DNA of 64,000 nucleotides from Promethearchaeota archaeon (lineage in GTDB: Archaea > Asgardarchaeota > Lokiarchaeia > Sigyniarchaeales > SOKP01), in contig JAHPZJ010000015.1 of the NCBI GenBank assembly GCA_019058245.1, forward strand, positions 62,001 through 126,000, read 5' to 3'. The position numbers and the translations under genes are program-made. Below are positions 54,482-63,992 of this stretch, piece by piece. The notes beneath the pieces are model-generated. The model did no database searches. It had not been told where the DNA came from and saw nothing but the letters and a program-made list of their open reading frames with translations. Numbering within the stretch: position 1 is the first letter of the stretch; each line of letters starts with the position of its first letter.

Positions 54482-54688
54482 ATGACCGTTTATAAAAGTA
54501 TTCAATTAGTTGGAACCTCTGATAAGAATTGGGCAGAGGCCGTAAAGAATTGTTACGAAGAAGCCAAGAAATCTCTCCGTGGTATCCGAAACATACAAAT
54601 TGTTGAATCAGATGTAAAAGTAAAAGAAGACATTGATAAATTGATATATAGGGTTCGGGTTCAAGTAAATTTCCAATTAGAAAGATAA
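54482..54688 (+). CDS. Dodecin-family flavin-binding protein
   Basis: A 68-residue dodecin. The family pattern is kept: IQLVGTSDKNWAEAVKNC at the start, with the conserved Trp near residue 18, a central helix and strand, and YRVRVQVNFQLE at the end with the conserved Gln. Dodecins assemble as hollow 12-mers that bind flavin for storage or protection. It is followed by a small membrane-peptide gene. An A-rich leader precedes the ATG. Confidence 0.93.
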   Translation: MTVYKSIQLVGTSDKNWAEAVKNCYEEAKKSLRGIRNIQIVESDVKVKEDIDKLIYRVRVQVNFQLER

Positions 54689-54805
54689 AAAAATTTTTTA
54701 ACCAATTTTTTTTAATATTATATTACCTATAATTTTGATCTATGGTTAAATTTTAAAAGTAACGAATATTATTTAGATTTTAATAGTAATAAGAAAGGGG
54801 CAAAT

Positions 54806-54940
54806 ATGTTTCAGTCATTTGGTGATATCTTAGATATTTTATCTGACCCAATTGTTCTTCGATATCTTATCGGTGGTATAGTAGTTATAATAGTCATAAT
54901 TGTATGCTATGCGATTCATAAGAAATTGATGGAGGATTAA
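54806..54940 (+). CDS. Short single-helix membrane peptide
   Basis: A 44-residue open frame with a strong ribosome site (AAGAAAGGGG at 54791-54800, six bases before the ATG). The sequence MFQSFGDILDILSDP leads into one hydrophobic helix (about residues 18-37, YLIGGIVVIIVIIVCYAI) and a short basic/acidic tail (HKKLMED). It was too short for routine gene calling. The clean ribosome site and codon use support a real gene. Function unknown; small single-helix peptides often modulate membrane complexes. Confidence 0.7.
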   Translation: MFQSFGDILDILSDPIVLRYLIGGIVVIIVIIVCYAIHKKLMED

Positions 54941-54961
54941 TTTCTTCAATTACTTTTGATA

Positions 54962-55489
54962 TCATTCTCTTTTCTTCTTATATTTTAAGTCATCTAATAT
55001 ACGTCTTACTTGAGATCTTGCTTCTAATGCATATTTGAAATCCGAATCGACTTCTAATACTTTCTCATAATAATCTAAAGCTTCATTATATTTTCCTAAA
55101 GCCTCACAGACCAATCCTAGATTATAAAGACAATACTTATAATCTGGTTTGATTTTTAAAGCCTTTTTGAAAGATTTCTTAGCATTCTCAATTTTCCCTA
55201 AATTAAAATAAGCTAATCCCAAATTATAACATGCTCGATAATTTTTTGGGCTTAGAATGGTAATTCTCTCAAAACATTGTTTAGCTTTTTCATATTCAAT
55301 TGTATAATCATCATTTAGATATCCTCCATAATCAAATAATATTTCTATTAACAACTCTTTAATTTCTTCAGAATTAGGAAAATCTTCAAATAATTTTTCA
55401 ATAATTTTTAAGGCTTCTTCATAATTTTCTTGATTCTTTAAATCTTTAACTTTTTCAATAAGTTCCTTAACATCTTTTAAGTTTGTCAT
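54962..55489 (-). CDS. TPR-repeat protein
   Basis: A 175-residue protein made of tetratricopeptide repeats: NYRACYNLGLAYFNLGKIEN, DYKYCLYNLGLVCEALGKYN and the partial ALDYYEKVLEVDSDFKYALE, with two less regular repeats before. TPR proteins are adaptor scaffolds. The C-terminus is basic (KYKKKRE). It lies about 40 bases from the GNAT gene on the same strand. Its ligand is not indicated. Confidence 0.88.
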   Translation of the reverse strand: MTNLKDVKELIEKVKDLKNQENYEEALKIIEKLFEDFPNSEEIKELLIEILFDYGGYLNDDYTIEYEKAKQCFERITILSPKNYRACYNLGLAYFNLGKIENAKKSFKKALKIKPDYKYCLYNLGLVCEALGKYNEALDYYEKVLEVDSDFKYALEARSQVRRILDDLKYKKKRE

Positions 55490-55530
55490 GAAAAATTTTC
55501 ACTTTTTTTAAGAAAAGAATAGAATCTTAA

Positions 55531-56028
55531 TTAAATTTCATTTTCATACCAAATATATCGTGATTTCTTAATTCCAAGTTTTAGGAAAAGACTTCTTGAA
55601 GCACCATCAGAATCAGGACATATAAAAAATACTTTATCAAGTTTTAGCGTTCTCTTAATATATAATTGTAATTCTCGGATTATTTTCTCTTCAATACCTA
55701 ATTTAAATGAATCATTCTTTCTAGTAATAACTTGATGGATTAGTACTCTATCATTTCCTAAATAATCTCTAGAAAGGGTATACGTTCCAAAACCTAAAAT
55801 TTTTCCATCTTCTTTTGCAATAACCATTGAATTTCTATATTGAAGATCTAGGGTCCTCCGATTTAATTCTTCTTCAAACTTTTCCCAATGAGAGAAGAAA
55901 TATGCTTTATTCGCGATAAATTCTTTAAAAATTTCTTGTAATGCTTCTTTATCCTTTCTAGGGTCGTATCTGTCGATAACAATCAATTTTTTCACCGATA
56001 AAATATTGATATTTAACAGAATATCCAT
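55531..56028 (-). CDS. GNAT-family acetyltransferase-like protein
   Basis: A 165-residue protein with the GNAT strand/helix order. Recognisable parts are SMVIAKEDGKILGFGTYTLS (core strands), FKLGIEEKIIRELQLYIKR (acetyl-CoA-binding helix region) and DSDGASRSLFLKLGIKKSRY near the end. The canonical R/Q-x-x-G-x-G/A loop is degenerate. It may acetylate a protein or small molecule; the substrate is unknown. It is divergent from the dUTPase gene. Confidence 0.7.
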   Translation of the reverse strand: MDILLNINILSVKKLIVIDRYDPRKDKEALQEIFKEFIANKAYFFSHWEKFEEELNRRTLDLQYRNSMVIAKEDGKILGFGTYTLSRDYLGNDRVLIHQVITRKNDSFKLGIEEKIIRELQLYIKRTLKLDKVFFICPDSDGASRSLFLKLGIKKSRYIWYENEI

Positions 56029-56070
56029 TCTTTAATAAAAATTTTTTTTTAAGACTAAAGATAATTTAAA

Positions 56071-56595
56071 ATGATATATATGAGCAATAAAAATAATGAG
56101 GAAATAATTTCAGTTCCTTTAAAGAAATTAAGAGAAGGTGTTATTATCCCAAAACCTTCAAAATTAGGAGATGCAGGTGCCGATGCACGAATTATGGGAT
56201 TTAAAAAGATTATTTTTGAAAATAATAAAAAAGAACTTATTGAAGTAGATGCGGATACTTATACATTGGAACCTCTAGAGAGAATTGGTTGTCCATTAGG
56301 ATTTTCAACAGCAATACCCACAGGTTTTTATTTTAAAGTAGTTCCTCGAAGTGGACTAGCATTATGGGAGGGGTTATCCATTGTAAATTCTCCGGGCACA
56401 ATTGATGCGGGATATAGAAATGAATGGATGGTAATAGTAGTAAACTTATCTAATAAAAAGGTTACATTGAAGAAAGGAGAAAGGATTTGTCAAATCATTC
56501 TATCTAAGTTATATAATTATAAATTTGTTGAAACGGATAATCTTACTGGATCAGAACGTGGACAAGGAGGATTTGGCTCAACAGGTAAAAAATAA
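56071..56595 (+). CDS. dUTP diphosphatase family protein
   Basis: A 174-residue trimeric-type dUTPase/dCTP-deaminase fold protein. Motif 1 is DAGADARI, motif 2 is VVPRSGLALWEGLSIVNSPG, motif 3 is GTIDAGYRNEWMVIVVN with the catalytic Asp, motif 4 is KKGERICQII and the flexible motif 5 is RGQGGFGSTG. All are intact, so dUTP hydrolysis is likely. It starts with ATG AT A TAT ATG; the second ATG (56080) is an alternative start. A small winged-helix-type gene follows within about 40 bases. Confidence 0.9.
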   Translation: MIYMSNKNNEEIISVPLKKLREGVIIPKPSKLGDAGADARIMGFKKIIFENNKKELIEVDADTYTLEPLERIGCPLGFSTAIPTGFYFKVVPRSGLALWEGLSIVNSPGTIDAGYRNEWMVIVVNLSNKKVTLKKGERICQIILSKLYNYKFVETDNLTGSERGQGGFGSTGKK

Positions 56596-56634
56596 GTGCA
56601 AAATTATAAATATTTTAAAAGAAAAAATTATAAT

Positions 56635-56856
56635 ATGGCTGATTTATCTAAAGAAGAAATATTTATAATTGAAAAGATAAAAGAGCATGGAGGCAAAATT
56701 AATTATAAAGAATTGCAAGCTTTTTGTGAAGAAAAATTTGAAGGGGTGAGACTTATTTTAAAAAAATTAAAGGAAAAAACATACGTTGATTATGACGGTA
56801 TGATCCCTAGTTTTTCTGCTGAAATAGAATTAATAAGAGATAAAGAAATTTCATAA
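56635..56856 (+). CDS. Small winged-helix-like protein
   Basis: A 73-residue protein from ATG 56635 (a GTG at 56596 would add 13 residues and abut the dUTPase stop). The fold looks like a winged helix: DLSKEEIFIIEKIKEHG, KINYKELQAFCEEKFEG and RLILKKLKEKTYVDYDG. It probably binds nucleic acid or protein. It may be co-transcribed with the dUTPase. The family is not recognised. Confidence 0.7.
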   Translation: MADLSKEEIFIIEKIKEHGGKINYKELQAFCEEKFEGVRLILKKLKEKTYVDYDGMIPSFSAEIELIRDKEIS

Positions 56857-56925
56857 ATTTTTCAATAATAATCTTTTTGTTATTTTATTAATTTTCATTA
56901 TTAACAATACAGTTTAAAATATCTT

Positions 56926-58449
56926 ATGAGTGAGAATAAATCAGAATCTCTTAAAAATCATTTTCTTGAAAAAATTCTGAATCCTAAGAGTATTTGTGTT
57001 TTTGGAGCTAATAACAATCTCATGACAACAATGGGTTCAATGCAACTGAGAAATATTATTGCTGGAGGTGGATTTGATGGAAATATATACCCTGTGCATC
57101 CAAGATTAGAAAAAGTACAAGGAATTCAAGCTTATAAAACTATTTTTGATATCCCAATTATTCCAGACCTTGCTTTTATAATATTACCAACTAAAATTGT
57201 GCCCCAAGTTATGGAAGAATGTGGTCAAAAAGGTGTAAAGCATTTAATTATTACATCAGGTGGCTTTCGAGAAATTGGAGCTGATGGAATAGAACTATCT
57301 AAACAAATTGATGAAATAGCTAAGAAATATAACATAAGATTCATAGGACCTAATTGTTTAGGTATATATAATGGATGGTATGGTTATCCTGACAAACAAG
57401 ATAATTATTTTAATACTTTCTGGATATATAAACCCCATAAACGAGGAAATATTTCGTTGATTAGTCAGTCAGGTACTGTTGCGGCTCAAACTGCTTTTTA
57501 TACAAATGAGCTTGGAATTAAAATAGGAAAATCCATTTCTGTGGGAAATGAAAGAAATATAGATTTAGTAGATGTATTACACTATTTCAAAAATGATCCT
57601 CAAACAGAGGTTATAGGGCTTTATATTGAGGAAATTAAACGTGGAAAAGATTTTATTAGATTAGCGAAAAGTATAACCCCAAAAAAGCCTATAGTTGCAA
57701 TTTATGCTGGAGGTACAAAAGCCGCAGCAAGATCTATAATGAGTCATACAGGATCAATTAGTTCTGATCATAGAATCTATGAGGCTGCATTTAAAGAAAC
57801 AGGTATAATTTCTACAAATTTAATTATGGATTTTTTATTTTATCTTAGAACTTTATCACAAGCTCAATCATATAACTTTTTTCCAAAAGGTAATAGAGTC
57901 GGAATTATAACAGATTCTGGTGGTCCTGGTGCTATGATGACAAAATCTTCTGAATTATACGGATTGGAAGTACCTGAATTTTCACAAGAATTACAAGCAA
58001 TAATTAAAATAGATATTCCTAAAACAGCAAGTTCAGTAAACCCTATTGATATTACTTTCCACAACAACTTTACTAACGTATTTATAAAATTCCCAAAATT
58101 ATTAATGAAATCTAATGAAGTTGATGCAGTAATAGTGTTTGGAGTTTATGATTTTGATGATCTTTTTGATATTATTGAAAAATCAGGCATGAAATTAGAT
58201 GATATGATGAAAAAAAGAGATGAACTCTATGAAAATATTATTTCTAAATCTGTTAAAAGATTTATGAGAAAATATTCAAAACCTCTATTTTTTGCTGGTC
58301 CATTTCCTTATAGATATCGCTGGATGCAGAAATTTGTAGAAGATGATATCCCTATTTTTAGTATGTGGGATGACATAACTAAATGTCTAAGCATTTTATA
58401 TCGCTATGCAGAATATCGTAAAAATTCAAATCCTAAAAGTGAAACTTGA
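56926..58449 (+). CDS. ADP-forming acyl-CoA synthetase alpha-type protein
   Basis: A 507-residue protein. The N-terminal CoA-binding domain (LNPKSICVFGANNNLMTT, then GPNCLG) is followed by the ligase domain with the phospho-histidine in MSHTGSISSDHR (about residue 275) and a third domain with GIITDSGGPGAMM. It lacks the ATP-grasp beta subunit, so it either pairs with a separate beta subunit or acts alone. The enzyme conserves energy by making ATP from acyl-CoA. In AOR-containing archaea it would use acids from aldehyde oxidation, which fits the tungsten cluster. A ribosome site is weak. Confidence 0.88.
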   Translation: MSENKSESLKNHFLEKILNPKSICVFGANNNLMTTMGSMQLRNIIAGGGFDGNIYPVHPRLEKVQGIQAYKTIFDIPIIPDLAFIILPTKIVPQVMEECGQKGVKHLIITSGGFREIGADGIELSKQIDEIAKKYNIRFIGPNCLGIYNGWYGYPDKQDNYFNTFWIYKPHKRGNISLISQSGTVAAQTAFYTNELGIKIGKSISVGNERNIDLVDVLHYFKNDPQTEVIGLYIEEIKRGKDFIRLAKSITPKKPIVAIYAGGTKAAARSIMSHTGSISSDHRIYEAAFKETGIISTNLIMDFLFYLRTLSQAQSYNFFPKGNRVGIITDSGGPGAMMTKSSELYGLEVPEFSQELQAIIKIDIPKTASSVNPIDITFHNNFTNVFIKFPKLLMKSNEVDAVIVFGVYDFDDLFDIIEKSGMKLDDMMKKRDELYENIISKSVKRFMRKYSKPLFFAGPFPYRYRWMQKFVEDDIPIFSMWDDITKCLSILYRYAEYRKNSNPKSET

Positions 58450-58574
58450 AACTTTAAAATTTAATTTGGATAAACTCTATGTCTTTCACTAATTATAAAT
58501 ATGTTTTTTCTCTATAATTATTAGAATTACTTCAAAAAGTTAACTTAGATATAAGGAAATTAAACTTTAATTAA

Positions 58575-59585
58575 GTGGTTTTATCGTTGCCAATCATACT
58601 TTTCAATCCGCCTTCAACGATTCTAGCATCGGGATCTAAATTGGGCGTCGAATTAGGCGGCAGTAAAACCATTTTAAGTTTTGATTCTTACCATAATTTA
58701 TATTCTGAAAGTATAATATTCAGTGAATTAAGTTGGGGTGCTTTTTATCAAGAAGAAGGATTAGAGGATCAAATTGATACATTTGAAACAAAGGAATATG
58801 ATTCTATTCGGGAAGATCCTGAAGCATTACTCAAAACCATTGTAGAAACGATTTATAATATCATTAATAATGAAAAGTTATTTTATGGAATTGCTGATTT
58901 TGAAGTAGATGCGTTTCTTAATCAAAATACTGTAATACCTGGACTAAAATTAGATTATGAAATTATAAATAAACTTTTAGAAGCTCATAAAAAAACTCGA
59001 GACAAAAATTTGTTCCCCCAAATTCTCTCTGATTCAAAAGGAATAAAAAAAATAAATATTGAGATTCAAGGAACCAAAAAGCATAAGCTCCATATAATTG
59101 GAAATAAATTGGAGGATTTAGCTGATACGTTGAGAATGGCAAAAGGTTTTGCAACCGGAATAGTCTGCACTTCTCGAGGTGCTGCAAATCTTTATATTAT
59201 GAGTGATAACATTGTATATAGGGAGGATGAAATTCCGGAACTTTATATTGACGAAGAAAATTTAGCTATTATTGAGATGGGAATTCAAAGAGAACTTTTA
59301 TTTCCAATTAGTTGGTTTAGAATTGATCTGGGTATTAGATCTTTAGAAACTTTAGAGCTCTGGGATAAAATTAAAGATGATCCTAGTTTAAACAAAGCTT
59401 TGGATCGCTATGATAAATATGTAACTAGTTTGATATATACAAAATATCGAGATATGGCTTCTCCGGAAAAAATAGGATCAGATTCGGAAAATGATTTTGA
59501 TAACATGAATCGTAAAGAAAGAAGAAAAGCACTCAAAGATATGGCTCAAGCAATAAAAAAATTAACTGAGGAATATAAAAAATAG
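58575..59585 (+). CDS. Unknown soluble protein
   Basis: A 336-residue protein of no recognised family. The start is GTG at 58575 or TTG at 58587. Early residues include GSKLGVELGGSKTILSFDSY, reminiscent of a phosphate-binding turn, but it does not match a sugar-kinase motif well. Later, LRMAKGFATGIVCTSRGAAN looks like a conserved strand/turn. The C-terminus is acidic and Lys-rich, ending in a helix that may be disordered (RKERRKALKDMAQAIKKL). It is convergent with gatC, eight bases apart. Confidence 0.55.
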   Translation: MVLSLPIILFNPPSTILASGSKLGVELGGSKTILSFDSYHNLYSESIIFSELSWGAFYQEEGLEDQIDTFETKEYDSIREDPEALLKTIVETIYNIINNEKLFYGIADFEVDAFLNQNTVIPGLKLDYEIINKLLEAHKKTRDKNLFPQILSDSKGIKKINIEIQGTKKHKLHIIGNKLEDLADTLRMAKGFATGIVCTSRGAANLYIMSDNIVYREDEIPELYIDEENLAIIEMGIQRELLFPISWFRIDLGIRSLETLELWDKIKDDPSLNKALDRYDKYVTSLIYTKYRDMASPEKIGSDSENDFDNMNRKERRKALKDMAQAIKKLTEEYKK

Positions 59586-59592
59586 AATTTTA

Positions 59593-59898
59593 TTATTCTT
59601 TTAGTATTCTAGGAGCTTTGAAATATCCATCTTTTTTGTGTTTAGCATTTCTCAAAGCTTCTTCATTTGTTAGTGATTTTTTAGGAATATCTTCGCGAAA
59701 AACATTTTTCAATCCCTCTATTGGATGTGTAGTGGGTTTTACATCGCTTGTATCTAAGTCATTAAGTTTTTTAAAATAATTTAAAATATCTCCTAATTCC
59801 TGAGATAATTTTTCCTTTTCATCTTCAGACAAATCTAATAAAGCCAACTTTGAAATATGATCAATAATATCCTTTGAGAATTCTTCCTTTTCTGACAT
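59593..59898 (-). CDS. gatC: Aspartyl/glutamyl-tRNA amidotransferase subunit C
   Basis: A 101-residue GatC. The N-terminal helical LALLDLSEDEKEKLSQELGD and the central LDTSDVKPTTHPIEGLKNVF match the family; GatC clamps GatA and GatB, which amidate mischarged Glu-tRNA(Gln) or Asp-tRNA(Asn). GatA and GatB are not in the window. It is isolated and convergent with the unknown gene. Confidence 0.92.
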   Translation of the reverse strand: MSEKEEFSKDIIDHISKLALLDLSEDEKEKLSQELGDILNYFKKLNDLDTSDVKPTTHPIEGLKNVFREDIPKKSLTNEEALRNAKHKKDGYFKAPRILKE

Positions 59899-60019
59899 AT
59901 CTCAGTTCAATAAAAAATAATACTAGATATTAATTAAGATTAACTACCTTACTTAAAATTTCTAAAATGTTTTTAAAAATAATAAAAAGTATTAAGTATT
60001 ATTTATTTTTAACTTAATT

Positions 60020-60373
60020 ATGGTAAATAAAGAAGATCTAAGGCTTGAAATCCCAAGCTATGCATATATTTCATTAGCGAGACGTGGAATGGAAAAGATC
60101 TCTTTAGATCAATGCTTTTTGAGAAATTGCGATAATCAAAATGCTGAATTATTAGAACCCTTTAAGAAAGAAGAATATGAAGATGATAAGATACACACAA
60201 AAGAAATATATATTAAATGCAAAAAATGTAATGGTATTTTCATTTTAAAATTAGATACAATAAAAAAAGTCGCTAAATCTACTAAGGATAAAGATGCTGA
60301 ACCTTTATCGATGGGGCTTGTATATGCTTTAGACGAGAACAAGAATAATCTAGGGCATATTGGCTATTTTTAA
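60020..60373 (+). CDS. Small protein with a cysteine pair, unknown
   Basis: A 117-residue protein. The C-x5-C pair at about residues 32-38 (QCFLRNCDNQ) and IKCKKCNGIFIL at about 69-80 could form a split zinc ribbon. No family is recognised. It precedes a HAD phosphatase by 28 bases on the same strand. T-runs after the stop (about 60382-60390) look like a terminator. Confidence 0.6.
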   Translation: MVNKEDLRLEIPSYAYISLARRGMEKISLDQCFLRNCDNQNAELLEPFKKEEYEDDKIHTKEIYIKCKKCNGIFILKLDTIKKVAKSTKDKDAEPLSMGLVYALDENKNNLGHIGYF

Positions 60374-60400
60374 ATACTTTTTCATTTTTTTTGTAAGAAA

Positions 60401-61087
60401 ATGAGCTTTAAATTATATATATTTGATTTAGATGGAACGTTATTAGATCTTGGAAATATTCGTGATTATGCAGAAAAAATTTTCACACTTACCCTAAATA
60501 CATTGAAAGCTCCTAAAATACCAGATAAAGAAGAAAGATTAAAATTTTGGTTAGCAGGAAAAGATTTTATCAAAATATTGGATAAGTGGGGCATTTCTGA
60601 ACCACATAATTTTTGGAAAACATATGATAAAATTGATTTTGAGCAACGAAAAGTTCTAATTAAACAAAATAAAATAGGATTATTTAATGATGCTAAAGAG
60701 ATACTCAGAAAGATTTATAATAACTCTAATAGACTTGCTATTGTAACTAATACAACTGGTTATGTTGTAGAATATATTTTGAAAAAATTTAATATATCCG
60801 AATTTTTTCATGAAATCTTTTGCATGGGACCTGAGATTGATGAGGCATTTGCAAAACCCTCTCCCAGAGGTATTTTGTCAATTTTAAGAAATTTCAACTA
60901 TAATCATAAGATCTCTAAAGCCTTAATGATTGGAGATTCAATCGTCGATATAATTGCTGCAAAAAAAGCAAATATTTCGTCATGTCTAATTAAAAGACAA
61001 TTTAAAATCGAAACAAAATCCTATAATCAATGGGAATATCAACCAGATTATGTTATTGAGAGTTTAAATGAATTAATTTATTTGTAA
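60401..61087 (+). CDS. HAD-superfamily hydrolase
   Basis: A 228-residue HAD phosphatase. Motif I is FDLDGTLLD, motif II is AIVTNTTG, motif III includes the Lys in FAKPSPRG, and motif IV is MIGDSIVDI. A small helical cap (about residues 15-85) marks a class-I phosphoglycolate-phosphatase-type fold. Substrate is a small phosphate ester, unknown. It stands alone before a methyltransferase. Confidence 0.9.
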   Translation: MSFKLYIFDLDGTLLDLGNIRDYAEKIFTLTLNTLKAPKIPDKEERLKFWLAGKDFIKILDKWGISEPHNFWKTYDKIDFEQRKVLIKQNKIGLFNDAKEILRKIYNNSNRLAIVTNTTGYVVEYILKKFNISEFFHEIFCMGPEIDEAFAKPSPRGILSILRNFNYNHKISKALMIGDSIVDIIAAKKANISSCLIKRQFKIETKSYNQWEYQPDYVIESLNELIYL

Positions 61088-61163
61088 GTAAATAGAATTT
61101 CGGGTCTAATTTTTTTTTCATTCAAAAAATTTGTAAACTAATTAAATTTTATAATGAATATTA

Positions 61164-61937
61164 ATGAAAGAAATAAAATACGATAAATTTAGTCAAATTT
61201 ATGATTTAAGTAGAGGAGTTAATACAAAAACAGTAAAGGATTTAGTAAAATTAACTCACATAAATTCTAATTCGTTAGTTCTTGATATGGGATGTGGTAC
61301 TGGTAATTATACTGCTGCTCTAAATTATTTTATAAAAGGAATTATTGGTATAGATCTTTCTTTAGCTATGATTAATAAGGCAGTGTCTAAGTTTCCTAAT
61401 TTAAAATTTATTAATGGTAATATCATAAATCTTCCTTTCCGTTCGAATCTTTTTGATGGATTATATGCCATTCAAGTTATTCATCATATTGAAGATAAGC
61501 ATGTGTTTTTAAAAGAAGCTTATCGTATTCTTCATAAAAAAGGGTCTATAGCAATACACACATGTTCTCATAATCAAATCAATACATATTGGTTTACTTA
61601 CTATTTTCCAGAGGGCTTAAATTGGGAATTAAAGCGATATCTTGATACAAAAGAATTAACTCTGCTACTTAAAAAGATTGGATTTTCAAATATAGGAGCA
61701 AAAGTATGCTATAAAGATTCAGTTATTTTGAATCAGAGTCCAGAAAAATATTTAGAGAAGAATTTTCGCGATGGAGATTCTATGTTCGCATTATTAACAG
61801 AGGATCAAATAGATGCTGGATGCAAAAAATTACGAAAAGATATAAGATCAGGTGCTATTAATAAAGTTCTAAAAGAATACAAAAAAAGAATAGAGTTATA
61901 TGGAGGATCTTCAATTATTTTTGGTCAAAAGCTCTAA
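61164..61937 (+). CDS. Class I SAM-dependent methyltransferase
   Basis: A 257-residue methyltransferase of the Methyltransf_11 type. SAM-binding motif I is VLDMGCGTGNYTAAL (about residues 40-54), motif II includes GIDLSLAMINKA, and motif III is DGLYAIQVIHHIEDKHVFLK. The C-terminal 110 residues form a second domain that would select the substrate. Targets could be small molecules or lipids. It is alone between the HAD gene and a convergent ferredoxin-like gene. Confidence 0.88.
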   Translation: MKEIKYDKFSQIYDLSRGVNTKTVKDLVKLTHINSNSLVLDMGCGTGNYTAALNYFIKGIIGIDLSLAMINKAVSKFPNLKFINGNIINLPFRSNLFDGLYAIQVIHHIEDKHVFLKEAYRILHKKGSIAIHTCSHNQINTYWFTYYFPEGLNWELKRYLDTKELTLLLKKIGFSNIGAKVCYKDSVILNQSPEKYLEKNFRDGDSMFALLTEDQIDAGCKKLRKDIRSGAINKVLKEYKKRIELYGGSSIIFGQKL

Positions 61938-62002
61938 AAGATAGATCTTTAAAAGATTTAAATATCATATATATACTTTTTAATAAACCGGGTGTTTAAG
62001 AT

Positions 62003-62650
62003 CTATCTTGGAATAAGTTTTATTGAAGTTTCAGGACAACTAGTAACACAAACACCACATCCAAAGCATAAATCTTTTTTAAAAATAATATTATTGTCAG
62101 TATCTAATATTCTCGCTCCAAATTGGCACCTATCGACACAAATACCACATTGAATACATGAATCTTCATCAAAAGTTGCAACAAACTCACTGGGTTCTAC
62201 CAAACCCTTCATATTCATTAATTTTAATCCCTGCAGTGCTTTGCAACAACATGAACAACAATTACAAATTTCAGAAGGGTAATTTTCATTATTGTTTAAT
62301 TGATATATAGATAGTTTAACTAATCCTAATTTATGAGTTTCAGAAACAATTGATAATGCCTTTTTCTGTGTTATAATTTCAGCTCCTCCACTCTTAACAA
62401 ATAAGTCTGCCCTTTCATTGAGATAAATACATGTTTTAATTGGTATGTCACAATTTTGAAGAGTTTTTCGACAAATGCAGTCTCCTAAAGCAATTTTTTC
62501 TGCGTTTAATAAGATTTTGTTTATTCTAGTTAAATCAAGAGGAAATTGCCGATTTTCAATTTGAACATTGACTGGAATAGTAATAGCCTCCCATTTTCTT
62601 TTGAAATTTTTTAATTCTTCTTCTGACCAATTTTTACTTTCGTTCATCAA
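62003..62650 (-). CDS. 4Fe-4S ferredoxin-type protein
   Basis: A 215-residue protein. The C-terminal part holds two ferredoxin clusters, CIQCGICVDRCQFGA and CFGCGVCVTSCPETS. A Cys-rich segment ICNCCSCCCKALQG and earlier CICRKTLQNC lie before. This layout (N-terminal helical domain, CCSCC, then two clusters) occurs in ferredoxins linked to anaerobic redox complexes. It probably transfers electrons in the cytosol; its partner is unknown. Confidence 0.88.
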   Translation of the reverse strand: MMNESKNWSEEELKNFKRKWEAITIPVNVQIENRQFPLDLTRINKILLNAEKIALGDCICRKTLQNCDIPIKTCIYLNERADLFVKSGGAEIITQKKALSIVSETHKLGLVKLSIYQLNNNENYPSEICNCCSCCCKALQGLKLMNMKGLVEPSEFVATFDEDSCIQCGICVDRCQFGARILDTDNNIIFKKDLCFGCGVCVTSCPETSIKLIPR

Positions 62651-63131
62651 GCAATCATCCTTTTATTTTAAAATTACGTGTATAAAAATAAATGTTTCTA
62701 AAATTTTAATTATTAAAGCTAATCCACTTTTCTTAAAGCTAAGATAAAATGGAAATATAGACATATTCTTGTTAAATACCAAAATTATTGAGTATTAATG
62801 TTAGTTCTTTTTAGAAAAAGAGAAAGTCTGAAAAGAAGCAACCAGAGAATATTTAAAAATTATAGTCAATAGACAATCAATAAAATAATTAGATAAATGG
62901 ATAGAAATAAATAAATAGACTAGCTTTTAAATAGCAATACATAATTTTGGAATTATTTGTGAACTTATGGCGACAAAATCAGAAGAAGAAGTTTCACTCA
63001 GAAAGAAGGTCTGGAAAATCATTAATCAAGTAAATTTTAATAAAGTCTAATAAAAAAGAAAAGATAATATCAAAACCGAAAGCTAATTTTTTATTAGATT
63101 CGTCATAAAAAACGATAATAATATTTTTTTA
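62651..63131. other. Intergenic region with one very short frame
   Basis: A 481-base A+T-rich stretch. A 27-codon frame at 62967-63050 (MATKSEEEVSLRKK then VWKIINQVNF) reads well as a helix but is too short to support, and may be the remnant of a longer gene. Otherwise nothing is recognised. Confidence 0.4.
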
Positions 63132-63992
63132 TTAACCTAAACCAATAAATGATAATAAAAAGGGGAAAAGTGAAGATCCTAAAGTAACTAATAATTTTTT
63201 AATTGAAGTCGGATTAAATGGCCAATCACTAATTTTATCAATTTCCTTGTAATGTTCTTGAATATAATGTATTGATTTATAATATTTATATATTTTATCA
63301 TCTTTTATTTCATCTTTTATTAAATTAGTGAAATATTTAATATCATTTAATAATTTAGATTTAAGTTTGTGTTTGTAATTTACGATAGCGTGATGAATAT
63401 TTAAAGTATTTTTATACAATAAAAATACTAGAATAATTGTTATAATTATACTTACAATCATATAAGTATACCCGCTTAAGATATTTTTGATAAAAAATAT
63501 GAGAAAAAGGCCAATAATACTAAAAAAAGTACTTAAAAGAATTATAGGGATTGAAATTGAAATAATAAATTTGCCAATTTCTTCAAAACCACCAATTTTT
63601 AATTCCTCAAAAGATACATTTAGGTTATAGTCTGAAGTACCAAGTCTATTCAAACAGCTGAAAATAATTATTATTAATACTAATGTTGAAGTAATCAATA
63701 AAATCCAATAAAAAAATAAATACATTACTAATATTTGTTCAAAAAAATTAATATATAATTTAGGCCCTTCAAGAGAAATAATTTCATTTAAAATAATTAC
63801 TTCTTTAGATATTATTTGAGGTAAAAAAGATAGAAAAAAAAAACCAATAACATAAATTATTGCTAGTATCAAAGGAAGATATATACCTATTTTTGATTTG
63901 AATCTTTTTTGAATAAAAATAACATATCTATCGTATTCTTTTTTAGAGCCAGTTTTAGGATCTAATAAAAGTTTATAATTTTTACTTATCAA
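63132..63992 (-). CDS. Membrane protein at the right edge, possibly incomplete
   Basis: Reading - strand, 286 residues with about five membrane helices, a soluble middle (about residues 195-260, HHAIVNYKHKLKSKLLND) and a final hydrophobic end. The first codon listed is TTG at 63990-63992, and the frame continues open to the window edge (CAA GAA upstream), so the true start may lie outside. No family is recognised. It is separated from the ferredoxin gene by about 480 bases. Confidence 0.6.
   Translation of the reverse strand: MISKNYKLLLDPKTGSKKEYDRYVIFIQKRFKSKIGIYLPLILAIIYVIGFFFLSFLPQIISKEVIILNEIISLEGPKLYINFFEQILVMYLFFYWILLITSTLVLIIIIFSCLNRLGTSDYNLNVSFEELKIGGFEEIGKFIISISIPIILLSTFFSIIGLFLIFFIKNILSGYTYMIVSIIITIILVFLLYKNTLNIHHAIVNYKHKLKSKLLNDIKYFTNLIKDEIKDDKIYKYYKSIHYIQEHYKEIDKISDWPFNPTSIKKLLVTLGSSLFPFLLSFIGLG

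Noticed and set aside
58575..59585. ROK or sugar-kinase identity from the GVELGGSKT segment
   Set aside because: The remaining kinase motifs (DxGxT ATPase phosphate loops and the C-terminal adenosine loop) are absent.
62967..63050. 27-codon frame near the right end
   Set aside because: Too short to support as a gene; no conserved motif.
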